Assembly: GCA_032871835.1 (NCBI GenBank)
Contig: CM065301.1
Span: forward strand, 78,834,069 to 78,898,068
DNA length: 64,000 bases
Source: Dipteronia dyeriana
Lineage: Eukaryota; Streptophyta; Magnoliopsida; Sapindales; Sapindaceae
Direction of reading: 5' to 3'
The notes under the pieces were generated by a model. The model ran no database searches and had not been told where the DNA came from. It was given only the letters and a program-made list of their open reading frames with translations. The first letter of the stretch is position 1, and each line of letters starts with the position of its first letter. Shown here piece by piece: positions 23,620-35,744 of this stretch. The translations under genes were made by a program, and so were the position numbers.

Positions 23620-25693
23620 ATGGATCCTAACCAGCAGCCTTATTTTTCGGACGGTTTGAATATGCTCAACGATGAATTTGTAATTTCAGAGCCGACCCAT
23701 ACTCAAGCGGGACCTTCTAGTTCCGCCATTACACTAACATCACGTCCCAGAAAATTAACATTAGATGTGTGACAGTGTTTTACCATAGTCCAAATGACAC
23801 TCTCAGACAAGACGTCTGGGCCCAAAGCTAGATATAAGTTTTGTTATAAGGATTATGCTACAAGTACGGAGGGAACCAGACATTTGAGACGGTATATGTA
23901 CAAATGTATGTCTTCACATGGACATGTAGACACTACAACCCATACACAACTATAATGGCACCCAGACGGGTCCGTTACGATGTGGTTGTTCGACGCCATG
24001 CATGCTAGAGAGTGCTTGGCACGATACATTGCACAAACTGATCAACCGATCAGTATTGGTGAGAGTCCATGTTATAAAGAATTAATCACATCTGCATAAA
24101 ACCCCTAATATGAACCTGTTTCTAGAACCACCACTAGAAATGATTTTATACGATTGTTTGACCCAAATGGATGACTTAATTGTTGAAATACAGCATTTAA
24201 GTGTCTCTGTTGCATTAACTTCTGATATTTGGAATGCATGTTCCAAACAGGACTATTTATGTGTCACGAGACACAATTTAAATTCTGACTGGAGGATAAC
24301 AAAAATAATTATTGGTTTTCGTCCTATGGATTTTGCACATACCGTAGAAAATATTTTTAATGTCATTATTTCTATTTTAGAAAATTATGAAATCACGCAT
24401 CGCATCCTTTAGATCACATTAGATAATGCATTTGCAAATACTAGCTCTATTGCATTGTTTGTTGCAAGTAATATCCCGCAAGATGGAAGTTATTTCTTCC
24501 ATCAACGGTGTGTATGTCATATTATAAATTTAGTTGTACAGGCTGGTTTAAAGCAAGTAAGCGACCAAATAGATCGCATCAGAGATGTCATTTCTTGGAT
24601 TAGCAGTTCTAATCCTAGATTCAGTGAATTCAAGAGACATTGTAAATTAAAAGGTCTCAAACCCCGACGATTCCAAACTGATATACCGGTGAGGTGGAAC
24701 TCTACTTATTTAATGTTGGAAAATTTTTTGGAATATGATACAACCATTACATGTTTTTATAACATGAAATTGGTCAAAACAGGCCGTACTGAAGCAAAAA
24801 CACTTACCACAGACGATTGGTATATGGCAAAGATTTTTGTTCAAATTTTAAAGATTTTTTACAATGCCACTGTAACTCTTTCTGGTCTATTACCCCACAT
24901 CTTCCTAGGAAATCCATCAGATAGTGGAAATGTCTGAAGTATTAAACAGTTATAGAGAAGATGAACATATAGGCGCTGTTGTTGTTGTCATGTAGACAAA
25001 GTTGAAAAATATTGGGCTAACATTCCTTTACTTTATGCCATAAGTGTTATAGTAGATCCTAGGGTTAAATTATCTGGTTTAGAAGCTTTGCTTAAGTTTA
25101 TTGGTATTAATTTGTCAATAGATTATTCAGAACAAATTACTGACATTCGAACCAAGTTGTTCGAGATTTTTCGTATTTATGAGAGCAGGTTTGGCAATAT
25201 TGACACCCCCTCAATCAACACAATCGGAGACAGAGCCGAAGCAAACAAGTTGGAGCCTTCTGAAACGGTGAAAAAAGGACAAATCAACAAGTACTTCTTC
25301 AGGGCAAAGATCTGGCCCATCTTCTTGTACCGAACTGATTAGGTACCTTGAAGCACAGTTCGATGTTGTTGAAGACAAAGAAGAGTTTGATTTGTTGTTA
25401 TGGTGGAAGACCTATACGTACAGGTATCTAGTTCTGTCACACTTAGCACGTGACGTACTGGTTATTCCAATGTCAACGGTGTCTTCAGAACAAGCTTTCA
25501 GCACCAGTGCACACATAATTGAACCAAGAAGAAGCTGTTTGTCTCCGGAGATGGTGGAGGTATTAGCATGCCTTCGGGATTGGGAGCATGCTAAAACAAG
25601 GTTGCAAAATCTAACTGTAGATAAAGAGCTTATTCTAAATTCAACAATCTATATATTGATGACCTTGCAGGTAGTGGTCAAGGCCAGAACTAG
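23620..25693 (+). pseudogene. hAT transposase (BED / RNase H-like / hATC), inactivated
   Basis: Starting at ATG 23620 (MDPNQQPYFSDGLNMLNDEF), a degenerate BED finger follows: KARYKFCYKDYATSTEGTRH has lost its first Cys to Tyr, and a stop lies just upstream. The RNase H-like body (24110-24937) contains ALTSDIWNACSKQDYLCVT, FFHQRCVCHIINLVVQAGLK and PVRWNSTYLMLENFLEYD. A frameshift near 24900 and a stop after it lead to YAISVIVDPRVKLSGLEALL. The C-terminal dimerisation region (25342-25600) has LARDVLVIPMSTVSSEQAFS and RRSCLSPEMVEVLACLRDW. At least five stops or shifts are visible, so it cannot make a full transposase. The type is the plant RICESLEEPER/DAYSLEEPER-like group. Confidence 0.9.
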
Positions 25694-26142
25694 GTTATAC
25701 TTTTACATATATATTTATTATTTGCTTGTAAGTTGTAAAACGGTTACAATCTTTTTCCCTTACCAAGTTTTTATCCCACTGGGTTTTTCTTGGTAAGGTT
25801 TTTAATGAGGCAATAATGTAAATATGTAATACTGAATTCCATAAGTTAAAAATAATTAAATAAATAAAAATTTGTTCGTTTTCTTTATTCATTTCAAATC
25901 CTAAACCCTAAACCCTAAATCCAAACATACTTAATTTGAAAAATTATTATGGACCAGACCCGCCTAGCCCGCCGGACTAGGCTCGCAGGATCGACCTGGC
26001 ACGGCCCACCTGAGGCACGCCGGTGTGCCGTGCCGGGCCTCCTGTGCATGCCGAACCAGGCCCGGCCCATTTCCAAAAACGAACCTGGCCAGGCCGTGCC
26101 TAATGGGTCAGGCCAGTCCATTTTTACACCATTATTCTCACC

Positions 26143-26845
26143 TATTATATTAGAAATAAAACGTGGGTGGGTTCTTGGACTTAAAAAGCAACTAGGTACT
26201 ATAAATTCAATTCAATTATGAGTTGGGAAGCTTAATTATAATTTTAAAAATCTACTGATTTTCTATCAAATTGGAATATTTTTTGTATTTTAAACAATAT
26301 GCAACTATATCACCACCCAATGTATAGTTCGGTTGTGAATTACTTTCATTCGGTTTAACAATTTTTAAGATTCAAGTCACCGCTACTGTATTTTGATCTT
26401 ACCATAAGTTTACTTATATGATAATCACATGCCTTCTTAACTTCGGTGGTATACGTCTCCCTTTTCACGTTAGTGGTGGGCTTGAAAATTCAATATCACT
26501 CTCTAAATAGTGAGTTTTAAGATTTTTAACAACTTAATAGCTTAAGTTTTAATAGAACCTAAAATGTGGATCTGACAAAAATACCTTAAAACACATTCAC
26601 AAAATAAGTCTCGCGTTTTTCTTTCATGAGACTTATTTTCATGTTTTCGAAACTTGTTTTATAGTTTTCGAAACTTATTAGGTATATTCGTAATTACCGA
26701 GACTTATTAGGCAAACAAGAAAATTTTCAATATTTTTTTGTTCATCTTCTTCATCGACCTCCAATGGAGGTTGAACAGACCTCAAATGAAGGTATTTGAT
26801 CTCCATTGGAAGTATGTTCTATCTCCATTGATGGAGGACCTCCAA
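26143..26845. other. Intergenic; contains a segment also found at 35.8 kb
   Basis: No gene. The stretch 26393-26480 (TTACTTATATGATAATCACA ... CCTTCTTAACTT ... TTCACGTTAGTGGTGGGC) closely resembles 35823-35905. GAGACTTATT-type words recur at 26608-26715, and short CCTCCAATGGAGG-like palindromes at 26758-26845. Confidence 0.6.
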
Positions 26846-27730
26846 TAAGGCTTGACGTCGGTTCGGTTCCAACCATGGAACTGAACCGGAACCATGGTCT
26901 CGGACCGGAATCGGAACAAAAAAATCGATTCTGGATTGGGAACTAGACTGGAACCGCCAGTTTGGTTCCAGTTCTAGAACCTTAAATTTCAATACCATAT
27001 TTTTTTTAACGTTGACGTCATCAGTCACTACTACCACACCACCTCAAACCCAATATCAACCCACCTTCATCCAGACTCAACACCATACCACCCCACCCCA
27101 CCCCACCCCAAACCCAACATCCATCACCGCAACCACAACATCACCATCATCTTCACAAGAACCACCTCGCAACACCAGACCACCATCAACAGCAACATAA
27201 ACCCATAACCTATCACCATCACACCACACCACCCCCAAACCCAAAAATTAAACCCAAAATCTCCATGATCTATCACAAACCTAGAAATTTAGAAACACAA
27301 AATCAAACCCAACTATCAATCAAACCACACCATCATCAACAGCATCACAAACCCAGAAATCTCCAAACACAACTATCAATCAAAGACGAAGATCCGAGGA
27401 AGACAAAGAAAAAAAAAAAAGAGAAAGAAGAAAAAAAAAGAAGATGATGATCGATCCAAGCAAAACAGAATCGAACTGCCAGAAAATCTGGGTTAATTTG
27501 AGAGAGAGAGAGACGAAGATCTAGGTTAATTTGTGTGAGAGAGAAAGGAGGAGGAGAGAGGGTTGATTTGGGAAAATTTTTGGGTTGGGTAAATCAATTG
27601 GGGAGTGGGTTTTAAAGAAAAAAAGAGAGGAACCGAACATCGGAACCGCCTGAACAGGACCGAAATCGGGGAACAGGAACTGTCGGTTTCGAAACAGAAA
27701 CCAAATCAAATCGAAACCGACGTTATGTCT
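26846..27730. mobile_element. Probable hAT-type MITE, CA-rich core
   Basis: Inverted ends share the core ACGTCGGTTYCG (left from TAAGGCTTGACGTCGG, right complement AGACATAACGTCGG). They are flanked by ACCTCCAA and ACCTTCAA (7 of 8 bases equal). Both subterminal regions are packed with GGTTC/GGAAC words, as in plant hAT elements. The core is CA-rich on one side and GA-rich on the other; open frames there are low-complexity and not credible genes. The ends match imperfectly, so the borders are tentative. Confidence 0.5.
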
Positions 27731-27738
27731 ACCTTCAA

Positions 27739-28850
27739 TGTAGGTTTTTGAAAAAAAAAACCTAAAAATTAAAAAAAACGTAATAAAATAAGAAGATGTC
27801 GATGTGATTTAAACTTAACTTATTAAACTAGTATTACTCTTAAAAGTCAACGAAGAAACAATGTTATTTTCCCACAATTAGCTGTGTTAAATACATTCCT
27901 TATCCACTAGCCGCTTCCAATGGCGACACGTTCTTTTACATAGTTATATTTTAGACTTCATATTTCTCTTTTATAAGATAATTAAAGTACCTTCTAAATC
28001 CTTATATTTTCAAAACTGTCATCCAACATCACTTTTATGAAAAGAGAAAACCAATTCTTATGCAAAAATGACAAAGACTTCGTCTACTCCAACCTCTCTT
28101 GGTGTCCAAGTAAAAATCAAAATGACGAAAAAAAGTTAAAAAAAATACCTTTCTTTGATACAAATCTTTATACACACAAAAAATTACATCCTATGTAGTA
28201 AATCTGTGACAATTTCTTCTATTCAGAAAAATCTTGTTCAATGATACTCGAGCAATTGACATCCAACAATTCATGCGTGAGATCGGTTTCTAAAAGCATT
28301 GTCTTACCAATACCCAAAATCAGTGTCTTACAAATACCTTGTATTTACGTGGGTTTTAAAAATAAAGAGGATAAGTTGGGCTTTTGATGAAGAAGAGGAA
28401 ATTGACGAGATGGTGGAATGTTAATGGATGATTGTAATGAGAAAATTAAAGGTGAGGATTTTTGTAGATAAGTTTTTTGTTTTTATATTAACATAAGCTT
28501 GTTACTTATAGTGATTCTTAGCTTGTACCCATATGAAAAATAAAATCATCAACAGAAAAGAGAAATTGAAACAAATTGTGAATTGTGTGATGAAATAAAG
28601 TTAAAAAATATAATTTTCTTGAGTCATATTTCATTAATTAATAAGTTAGAACTGTGTTTTTTTTTAATAATAAGTAAAAACTGTTAGTTAAAAAAAGTAA
28701 GAAAGGTCGGAGAAGATGAGGGTAATATTGTATAGTGACTTTTTTAAAAAAAAATTAACTATAAAAGCATGACCTTTCCTTTGTTGTTCATTCTAAAATG
28801 TTTAAAAAACAAAACAACATACGTGTCGGCAGTGGAAGCAACGGGTGGCG
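27739..28850. other. Intergenic, nothing recognised
   Basis: AT-rich DNA without credible frames, terminal repeats or RNA genes. Confidence 0.6.
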
Positions 28851-30270
28851 TGTCACACACCCAAAAATGAGCATAGACAGTGAGGCCTATGGTGGGTTTG
28901 GTGTTGGTGCATTAAGCCTAAAACAATGTATGTTGGGTGGTATAACATTGGGCAAGACATTTTAGATGGCATGCCTGGGATGAAGTATGTAATGTGCGGG
29001 CTTTGATTGGTTGGCATTGTGAAAACAAGCTTGGATTGTGATACTAGTTGGTTTGGCATTATGCAGTAAGTAGGCATAAGCAAGGCCCCAAGGTAAGGCA
29101 ATGATGGGGCGTTGGTGTATGCCATATGCAGGAAACGGTGTTGGCGTGTGCACAATGCAGCATTAGTGTACACTATGTGCCAGAAACAAGCTTGGCTGAT
29201 AAGAAACAAGTTTGGCATGTGCAATGTGGTATGCGCTATACAAGAAAACAAGCTTGACATGCGAGAGATGATATTGGTTGACTTAGTGATGGGTAGTGTT
29301 GGTGCATTGTATGCTATTCTTACCGTTGGGACGTTGTGTTGGTTGTGCAATGAGTAACATGTGTAAGGCACATGAGAGCAACATGTGAGAGGCATATGAG
29401 ACCAAGCATATGAGAGGCATGTGCGGCAGTTACTAGCAGTTTTGTGTGGCATATGTGCAAGTTGTAAGCAGATTTATGAGATAGTGGCGATTACTTTCTA
29501 ATGGTTGATATGGGGCAGTTATTGGGCAGTTACTTACATTTTCATAAAGAAAAGGTCTTCAGCTTGAGGTGGTACATTCATAATGATCCATGTAGGCTTG
29601 TTTATTAGGTGTTAAACGCTGGTTGGTTCATTAATGCCTAGCAGTTAAGGTTTGTTAACTGTAAGTGTGTTTGTATGCACTATAAATATATTGTAAAGTG
29701 TATAGACACTAACTAGCTAGAGAAAGTTATTGTATGGTGATCTTATAGGCAATTGTAAAAAGTTTCCTAATTAATAAAAGTGTTATTTGGGTTGGGAGTT
29801 GGCTCTCGTAAAGGCTTGTGCTTGTTCTTGCTTATACCTTTCTATATGTGAGTTACATTGATTATATGATGAGAATTAATGCAAATAGTGTGTGAGCATG
29901 CTATGTGCATTCCTGCCTTGTGTGTACTTTGTTTGTTGGTTTTGTGGCCGGTGTCATGCAATCATAGTGATGGGTTGTGGTTGATAAATCATCGAACATC
30001 TAGTGTGTGAGATACTTGGTATGGCTGGATCATCAAAGCATGTTGAGAACAAGCTTGGTTTGGGGGCGAACAAGCTTGGTTGTGAGATTGAAATAAGCTT
30101 GGTTGAAGGAGCAAACAAGATTGGCAGTGTGTGGCAAAACAGCCTTGGTGGCTGTAAAGTTTGACTGTATTTCATCGAGCAGTTGGTAGATAACACATAT
30201 TGCACATATGTTGATTGGGAAGGCTAGTGAAGCAATTGTGTTTGGCGTCGGACATCTAAGAAAATTCATA
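28851..30270 (+). repeat. 5' LTR of the gypsy relic
   Basis: Aligns along its length with 34327-35744. A TATA-like TATAAATATATTG lies at about 29681. AACAAGCTTGG/GAACAAGCTTG words recur in its second half (30045-30115). Confidence 0.82.
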
Positions 30271-30275
30271 GGGGA

Positions 30276-30356
30276 TTTGTATCAAAGCACGGTTGTTGTT
30301 GCGTGGTATTTGGCTTCGGACATCGAAGAAAATTTATAAGGGATTTGTATCAGAGC
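30276..30356 (+). other. Primer binding site, duplicated
   Basis: TTGTATCAAAGC (30276-30287) and TTGTATCAGAGC (30345-30356) both resemble the TGGTATCAGAGC site for initiator methionine tRNA. A roughly 69-bp tandem duplication covering the last bases of the LTR and the site explains the two copies. Confidence 0.7.
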
Positions 30357-30412
30357 ACAGTTGGTGTTACGTAAAATTCAGGTTGGCTTAATTTCTTTTC
30401 ATTTTCTGTGCA

Positions 30413-33400
30413 ATGACACTTGTAGAAGTCAAGGAGAGACTCACTCGACTAGAAGAATGGATATGATGAGAAATTCACTGATCTGACACTTTTTGGTATG
30501 GAGACTAGAGAAAGAGTTATGTTTCTCCAACTAATATACAAAGATTTGCTGAATGACCTAGAGTCACGGTTCAACACTGTTCGAGTGGAGCAAGCTTCTG
30601 TTGTTTATAGTTTGATAGAGCAGATGATGGCAATGTGGGACAAGATTGTGGTACTTCGGAGGGCACTTAATAATAGTCCAAACCACATTCAAGAAAGATC
30701 AGTTTCAAATATCAAAGTGCCTGAACCGAAGTATTTTCAAGAGAGTCAAAATATTGAGGAGTTATAGAATTTCTTATGGGACATGAAGCAATACTTTAAG
30801 GCTATCAGAATTCCCGAAAGAGAACAAGTGAACATCACCAACATGTATCTAGGAGGGGATGCAAAGTTGGGGTTGTTGGAACCAAATTCACCGATCACGC
30901 AGCGGAAACGGGTTTTTAAAATTTTTATATACAGATCGTAATTTGTATCTAGGACCGGTGAACTTTTGATCGTTATTATTTTCGGAACAAATACATATAA
31001 AAAATATTACACTAATAAAATATATATGTAAATACAAGAAATTGTAATCAATAAAAAAAATAGAACCATACCAACTTTTGGAGGCTCCTTCACTTTTCGA
31101 TTTGCTCCTGGTCAGTACCACTAATCTTCTTAGCTATTCCCGGGATTGGTAACTGTGTGTGGGCGCGTCACGATTCTCAGGAACTTAGGATGGAGGGTGT
31201 AAAAGAGAAAAGATAAAAAAAAAACTCTTTCTTTATATTAATGAACAACACTTGTACATAAAACCTTTTCTCTCCTTGTGGTGTTTGTTCATGCACACAC
31301 TTGCACAAAATAACTCACAGAAACTTTCAGTCACTAGCCTTTTTTTTTTTTAACCAAAAGCCAACTCCTCAATTTATCTTTTGTTAAAAATATATATATA
31401 AGTAAGTGATTTTAACCTTATTAAATAAAATATATCTTATATATAAAATTTTAAAAATTGATCAAATCCATATTTGATTTTTAAAAACTTTCAAATAAAA
31501 AATATCTCATATCTTTAATTTGATTTTAATTTGGATTCAAACTATTTAAATTCAAAAATAAATTATTTAATTTAATAAAATAAAATAATCGCATTATCTT
31601 ATTTTATTCAAAAATAAATATCAACATACACCCTTCATTTAGTGATTAATAACATAATTAAATAATCTCATTATTTAAGTTATTTAATCATCATTATCTA
31701 TTAATTAAATAATCTCATTATTCAATTAATTCCCGAATAAATATGTGTCACTTTCGTAACACAATTAACTGGACAATCCAATTAATTAACCGTAGCCCTT
31801 GTTATCTAAATCGATCGGGCTAGCAAGGGGACCTAATGGACCCACAGTATTTTGAGCTCCAATAATCCTCAAAATCATTAATTTAACTCTTTAATTAATA
31901 TTCTTTGATTATTAACTCCAGTGTTATTCCACTAAAAACCTGAAGCTGCACTCTCTCAACTGCAGACGTTTTTACACAGACCGATACAACTCGGTGTCCA
32001 TCGATATAACTATTACATATTGTGTGATCCTCCACAATAGTTCATAATTAGAGCTGGGTCATAATATCCGTTATACCCCTCTAATTACATATATCCTTTA
32101 AGTATCATTGATTCTCTAATGGACAATAAATCCTACTTCCTCATGGAATTAGGAGAGCGCTCATATTGTCCAAGCACCGAATCAACCCTTAAGGGAACTA
32201 CCATCTACTTCTCACAAGAATGAGTGGATTCCACTATTGTGTACAAACCTTCCCAACCACAAGCCAAACCGCAATCCCAACATACGGAGTATATTGATCA
32301 GGAAATACATCTGACCTCACCCATGGTATATCAAAGACCACGATCTAATCTGAAGGAGTCGATAAGACACTCAGGATTAAGATCACCCATATATAGCCAT
32401 CATTAGTTGATATATATGAATCTTATCGGTAAACGAATCTTTGTGTGAGATTCATACAGATCATGGCCCAATCCTATATGATCACATCATACAAGGTGCC
32501 TCCATTCCCATATCTTTTATGAATGATTCAGGATAGAATCATTGTACATTACGGAATGGACCACAGCTATAGATTAACCACAAATAAAGTACCCAGCTTT
32601 ATTTGCTATCTATGAAATCTTTAGATTGCACGTCTCTTACTGTATCCATCTATATATGACACTCATATACACAATTTGAGATTACATCTGGCAATCCAAG
32701 ATGTTAATATATACACAAGTTTATAAAATAAATAACATAACAGATTGAATTGAACATTTCCTTTTATTTACTTCATAAATCCATTTACAAATTACATGCT
32801 TAGGGCATAAACCTCAACAGGGGTGGCGTACAAGGTTAGCTGATGACCTTAATGCATGTAGACTGAAGATTGAGACATAAGAGGTATTGACGAAGGAGTT
32901 GAAGGATCTGTTCCTACCATGCAACATGAGCTGTTTTGTAAGGGGTCCCTTAAGAAGCTGAAGCAAGAATGCTCTGTGAATGAGTGTGTGAAAGATTTTA
33001 GTTCATTGATGTTGAACATCCAAAACATGTCAGATGAGGACAAGTTGTTCAACTTCATGACAGGGTTGCTAAAATGGTCATAAGCAGAGTTGAGAAGGCA
33101 ATGAGTGAATGACATTCCTATGGTTATGGTTGTAGTAGAGAGCCTAGTTGATTTCTATTTCGACGAGTCTACATCCAGTTTTACTGACAATGAGAGGTCA
33201 GTTCTGAGGAAGTTCAATAAGAACAACGAGAAAGACTAGAAAAAGAAGGTCGATGGAAAAAAAAGGAGAAATAAACCGAGACCATAAAGAGGAAGGATCA
33301 TGTTCAAAGAAAATTCCAAAGTTGTTTTTATTTGTAATGGTCCATATCGTGCAAGAGATTTTCCCATGAATGAGAAAATTAGTGTTTTGGTTTACCAAAA
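30413..33400 (+). pseudogene. gag remnant of the gypsy relic, split by a solo LTR
   Basis: It begins MTLVEVKERLTRLEEWI-stop at 30413. The capsid part KVPEPKYFQESQNIEEL then NFLWDMKQYFKAIRIPEREQ and NMYLGGDAKL reaches 30868. After the 1946-bp insert it resumes at 32820 with WRTRLADDLNACRLKI-like sequence and SVNECVKDFSSLMLNIQNMS. A decayed CCHC motif (ICNGPYRARDFP, near 33330-33365) has lost two of its ligands. Many stops. Confidence 0.75.
30874..32819 (-). mobile_element. Solo LTR, probably Ty1/copia, inserted in gag
   Basis: A 1946-bp block bounded by TGTTGGAACC and ACCTCAACA is flanked by an exact 5-bp duplication GGGGT (30869-30873 and 32820-32824). TG...CA ends with a 5-bp duplication and no internal genes indicate a solo LTR left after recombination between two LTRs. 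On the minus strand it begins TGTTGAGGTTTATGCCCTAA, a start I associate with plant copia LTRs; the strand is assigned on that basis only. Confidence 0.8.
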
Positions 33401-33519
33401 AGTTGAAAGTTCTGACTTAGATGTTGATGTTGTGTGAGTTAATCACATTCAGTTACTAAATACAATGAGGATGGAAAAGCAATAGAAAAAATGGCTTGAT
33501 GCAGATGATGTCATAAGTC

Positions 33520-33820
33520 AATGGTAAACAGATTTGGGCTTTGTTGGACACAGATGCAGACAACAATTTCCTAGCTCAGCACACGGTGAACAGATTAGGG
33601 TTTAACTTGTCAAGCAGCAGCAACAGCCGAGTGAAGGTTGTGAATTCAAGTTCTATGGGGGTACTTGGTGTGACTGAAACAAACTTAAGAGTGTGGTCTT
33701 GGCAAGGAACATGCTTGGTGAATATGGTGCCTCTTGATGACATCGAATTAGTATTTTGCAACGAGCTCTCTGTGAAGGCCAATGTGAGTATGATTCCTTA
33801 CCTTCATGGCATTTTATTGA
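33520..33820 (+). pseudogene. Aspartic protease remnant of the gypsy relic
   Basis: The sequence WALLDTDADNNFLAQHTVNR corresponds to the retroviral-type protease box LDTGA, with the invariant Gly replaced by Asp. Downstream GFNLSSSSNSRVKVVNSSSM and LVNMVPLDDIELVFCNE follow the gypsy protease pattern. The frame stays open to 33957 but without recognisable polymerase. Confidence 0.72.
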
Positions 33821-34326
33821 TGATGGTGAACATCTTTGCTTCATACAAGCATATGAGTGTTTCAACGAGTAAGAGAAAGTGGTTTATTCTGATAGAGGAG
33901 AGAGCAGCATATGTTGGAAAGAGGAAAATGTGTGGTATAATCGAAGTCCAAACTTAATGTTGTGGTAGAATCGAAGAGGGTGGTGGATGACTTGCATGCA
34001 TCTAAAATTCTTGTAATGGATCTGTTCAATTTCGGAGGAAACAAAAAGATTGTTCAAGGGTTGAGAGGGGGTCTAAGCAGCTTGTGAAGCGAAGATAGAG
34101 TGATTTTTGGTCATGATGAGACTGTGTTAAGCGATGGGTCTTTGGGTTAGATGATGGCTTATCAAGGACTAAGGTTTCTACGGTTGGAGATCATTTCTCA
34201 GTAAAAGGGGAAAAATGAGAGACAGTTTCTTTAAGGAGCTTTATTTGAACAGGTTGAAAGCAAGGCAAAAAGGGCGCTTGAAGAATCTCTGAACAAAGAC
34301 ATTGGTTGTTTTAAGTTGGGGAGGTC

Positions 34327-35744
34327 TGGCACACCCCAAAAAATGAACATATGCAGAGAGGCCTATGGTGGGCTTAGTGTTAGTGCATCAAGCCTTATGA
34401 CAAGGCATGTTTGGTGGTATTACATTGGGCAAGACATGTTGGGTGGCATGGCTTGAATGGAGTAAGCAATGCACGAGTTTTGGTAGGTTGGCATTGTGAA
34501 AACAAGTTTGGATTGTGATACTAGTTGGCTTGGAATTGTACAACAATGAGGCATAGGTAAGGTAAGGGAGTGTTGGAACAATGGTGTGAACCATATGCAA
34601 GAAACAATGTTAGCATGTGTTGTGTGTGAGAAACAAGCTTGGCATGTGCAATTTGGTGTGTGTTGTGCAAGAAAACAAGATTGGCATGCGAAAGATGACT
34701 TTGGTTGGATTTACGATAGGCAAAGTTGGTGCACTGCGTGCTATGTTTGGTGGTAGGATGTTGTGTTGGATGTATAATGAGTAACATGTACAAGGCACGT
34801 TAAAGCAACATGTGAGAGGCATTTGGGCCTAAGCATGTGAGAGGCATGTGTGGCGGTTACTAGTAGTTTTATGTGGCATGTTTGAAAATTGTTGGCAGAT
34901 GTGTGGGATAGTGGGAGTTACTTTCTGATGGCTAATATAGGGCAGTTATTTGGGAGGTTACTTGTAGTTCTATGAAGACAAAGTCTTTACCTTGAGGTGA
35001 CACACTCAGAATGATCCATATAGGCTTGTTTATTAGGTGTTAAAAGTTGGTTGGTCCAACAATGCCTAACAGTTAAGGTTTGTTAACTGTAAGTGTGATT
35101 GTGTGCACTATAAATACATTGTAAAGTATATAAACACTAACTAGCTAGAAAGAGCTATTGTTGTAGTGATCATACGAGCAATTGTAAAAAGTTTCATAAT
35201 TAATAAGAGCGTTGATCGGGTTGGGAGTGAACTCTCGTAAAGGCTTATGTTTGTTCTTGCTTATACCTAACTATGTGTGAGTTACATCAATTGTGTGCGT
35301 TGAGAATTAGTGCAAACAGTGTGTGAGTGTGATGTTTGCATTTCGGCCTCTTGTGTACTTTGCTTGTTGGTTATGTGGCTAGTGTCATGCAATCATAGTG
35401 TTGGGTTGTGGTTGGAAAATCATCGAACACCTAGTGTGCGAGATACTTGGTGTTGCTGGATCATCAAAGCAAGTTGAAAACAAGCTTGGTTTGGAGCAAA
35501 CAAGCTTGACTAGGTGATTGAAATAAGCTTGGTTTGGGGGTATACAAACTTGGCTAGGAAATTGACATAAGCTTGGATGGGAGAGCAAACAAGCTTGACA
35601 GTGTGTGGCATAACAGGCTTAGTGACTATGAAGTTTGGTTGTATTTCATCGAGCAGTTGGTAGGCAACACATATTCAGTGTGTGTTGCTTGGGAATGTTG
35701 GTCAAGAAAGGGTGTTTTGCACCGGGCATCGAAGAAAATTCATA
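34327..35744 (+). repeat. 3' LTR of the gypsy relic
   Basis: Co-linear with 28851-30270. It has an expanded set of AAACAAGCTTG/ATAAGCTTGG units at about 35480-35600 compared with the left copy. Confidence 0.82.

Larger units (their letters stand above)
9318..26134 (+). mobile_element. hAT transposon, decayed, split by a nested gypsy element
   Basis: The terminal inverted repeats TAATGGTGTAA (9318) and TTACACCATTA (ending 26134) are flanked by an exact 8-bp duplication TTCTCACC (9310-9317 and 26135-26142), diagnostic for hAT. Subterminal regions at both ends are GC-rich with repeated GGCACGGCC and CCGGTCC-like words, typical transposase-binding landscapes. The element consists of 9318-9856 plus 22719-26134, about 4.0 kb, separated by a 12.9-kb Tat retrotransposon. 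A TATA box and leader lie left of the break; a repeat-rich presumed leader intron and the transposase relic lie right of it. The transposase has several stops, so the copy is dead, but its ends are well preserved. Confidence 0.93.
28851..35744 (+). mobile_element. Old Ty3/gypsy relic with gag and protease but no pol
   Basis: LTRs of about 1420 bp each (28851-30270 and 34327-35744) start TGTCACACACCC / TGGCACACCCC and end AAAATTCATA. The internal region carries gag and protease remnants, but I see no reverse transcriptase or integrase between 33960 and 34326, so most of pol has been deleted. A purine tract (GTTGGGGAGGTC, 34315-34326) precedes the right LTR. The LTRs differ by many substitutions and indels, so the element is old. 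No target duplication is visible. Confidence 0.82.

Noticed and set aside
27012..27447. Thr/Pro/His-rich and Lys-rich open frames
   Set aside because: Low-complexity CA- and GA-rich DNA inside a probable MITE.
28853..29452. 199-codon minus-strand frame, Cys/His/Ser-rich
   Set aside because: Lies entirely in an LTR, is not preserved in the paired LTR (34327-35744) and shows no domain.
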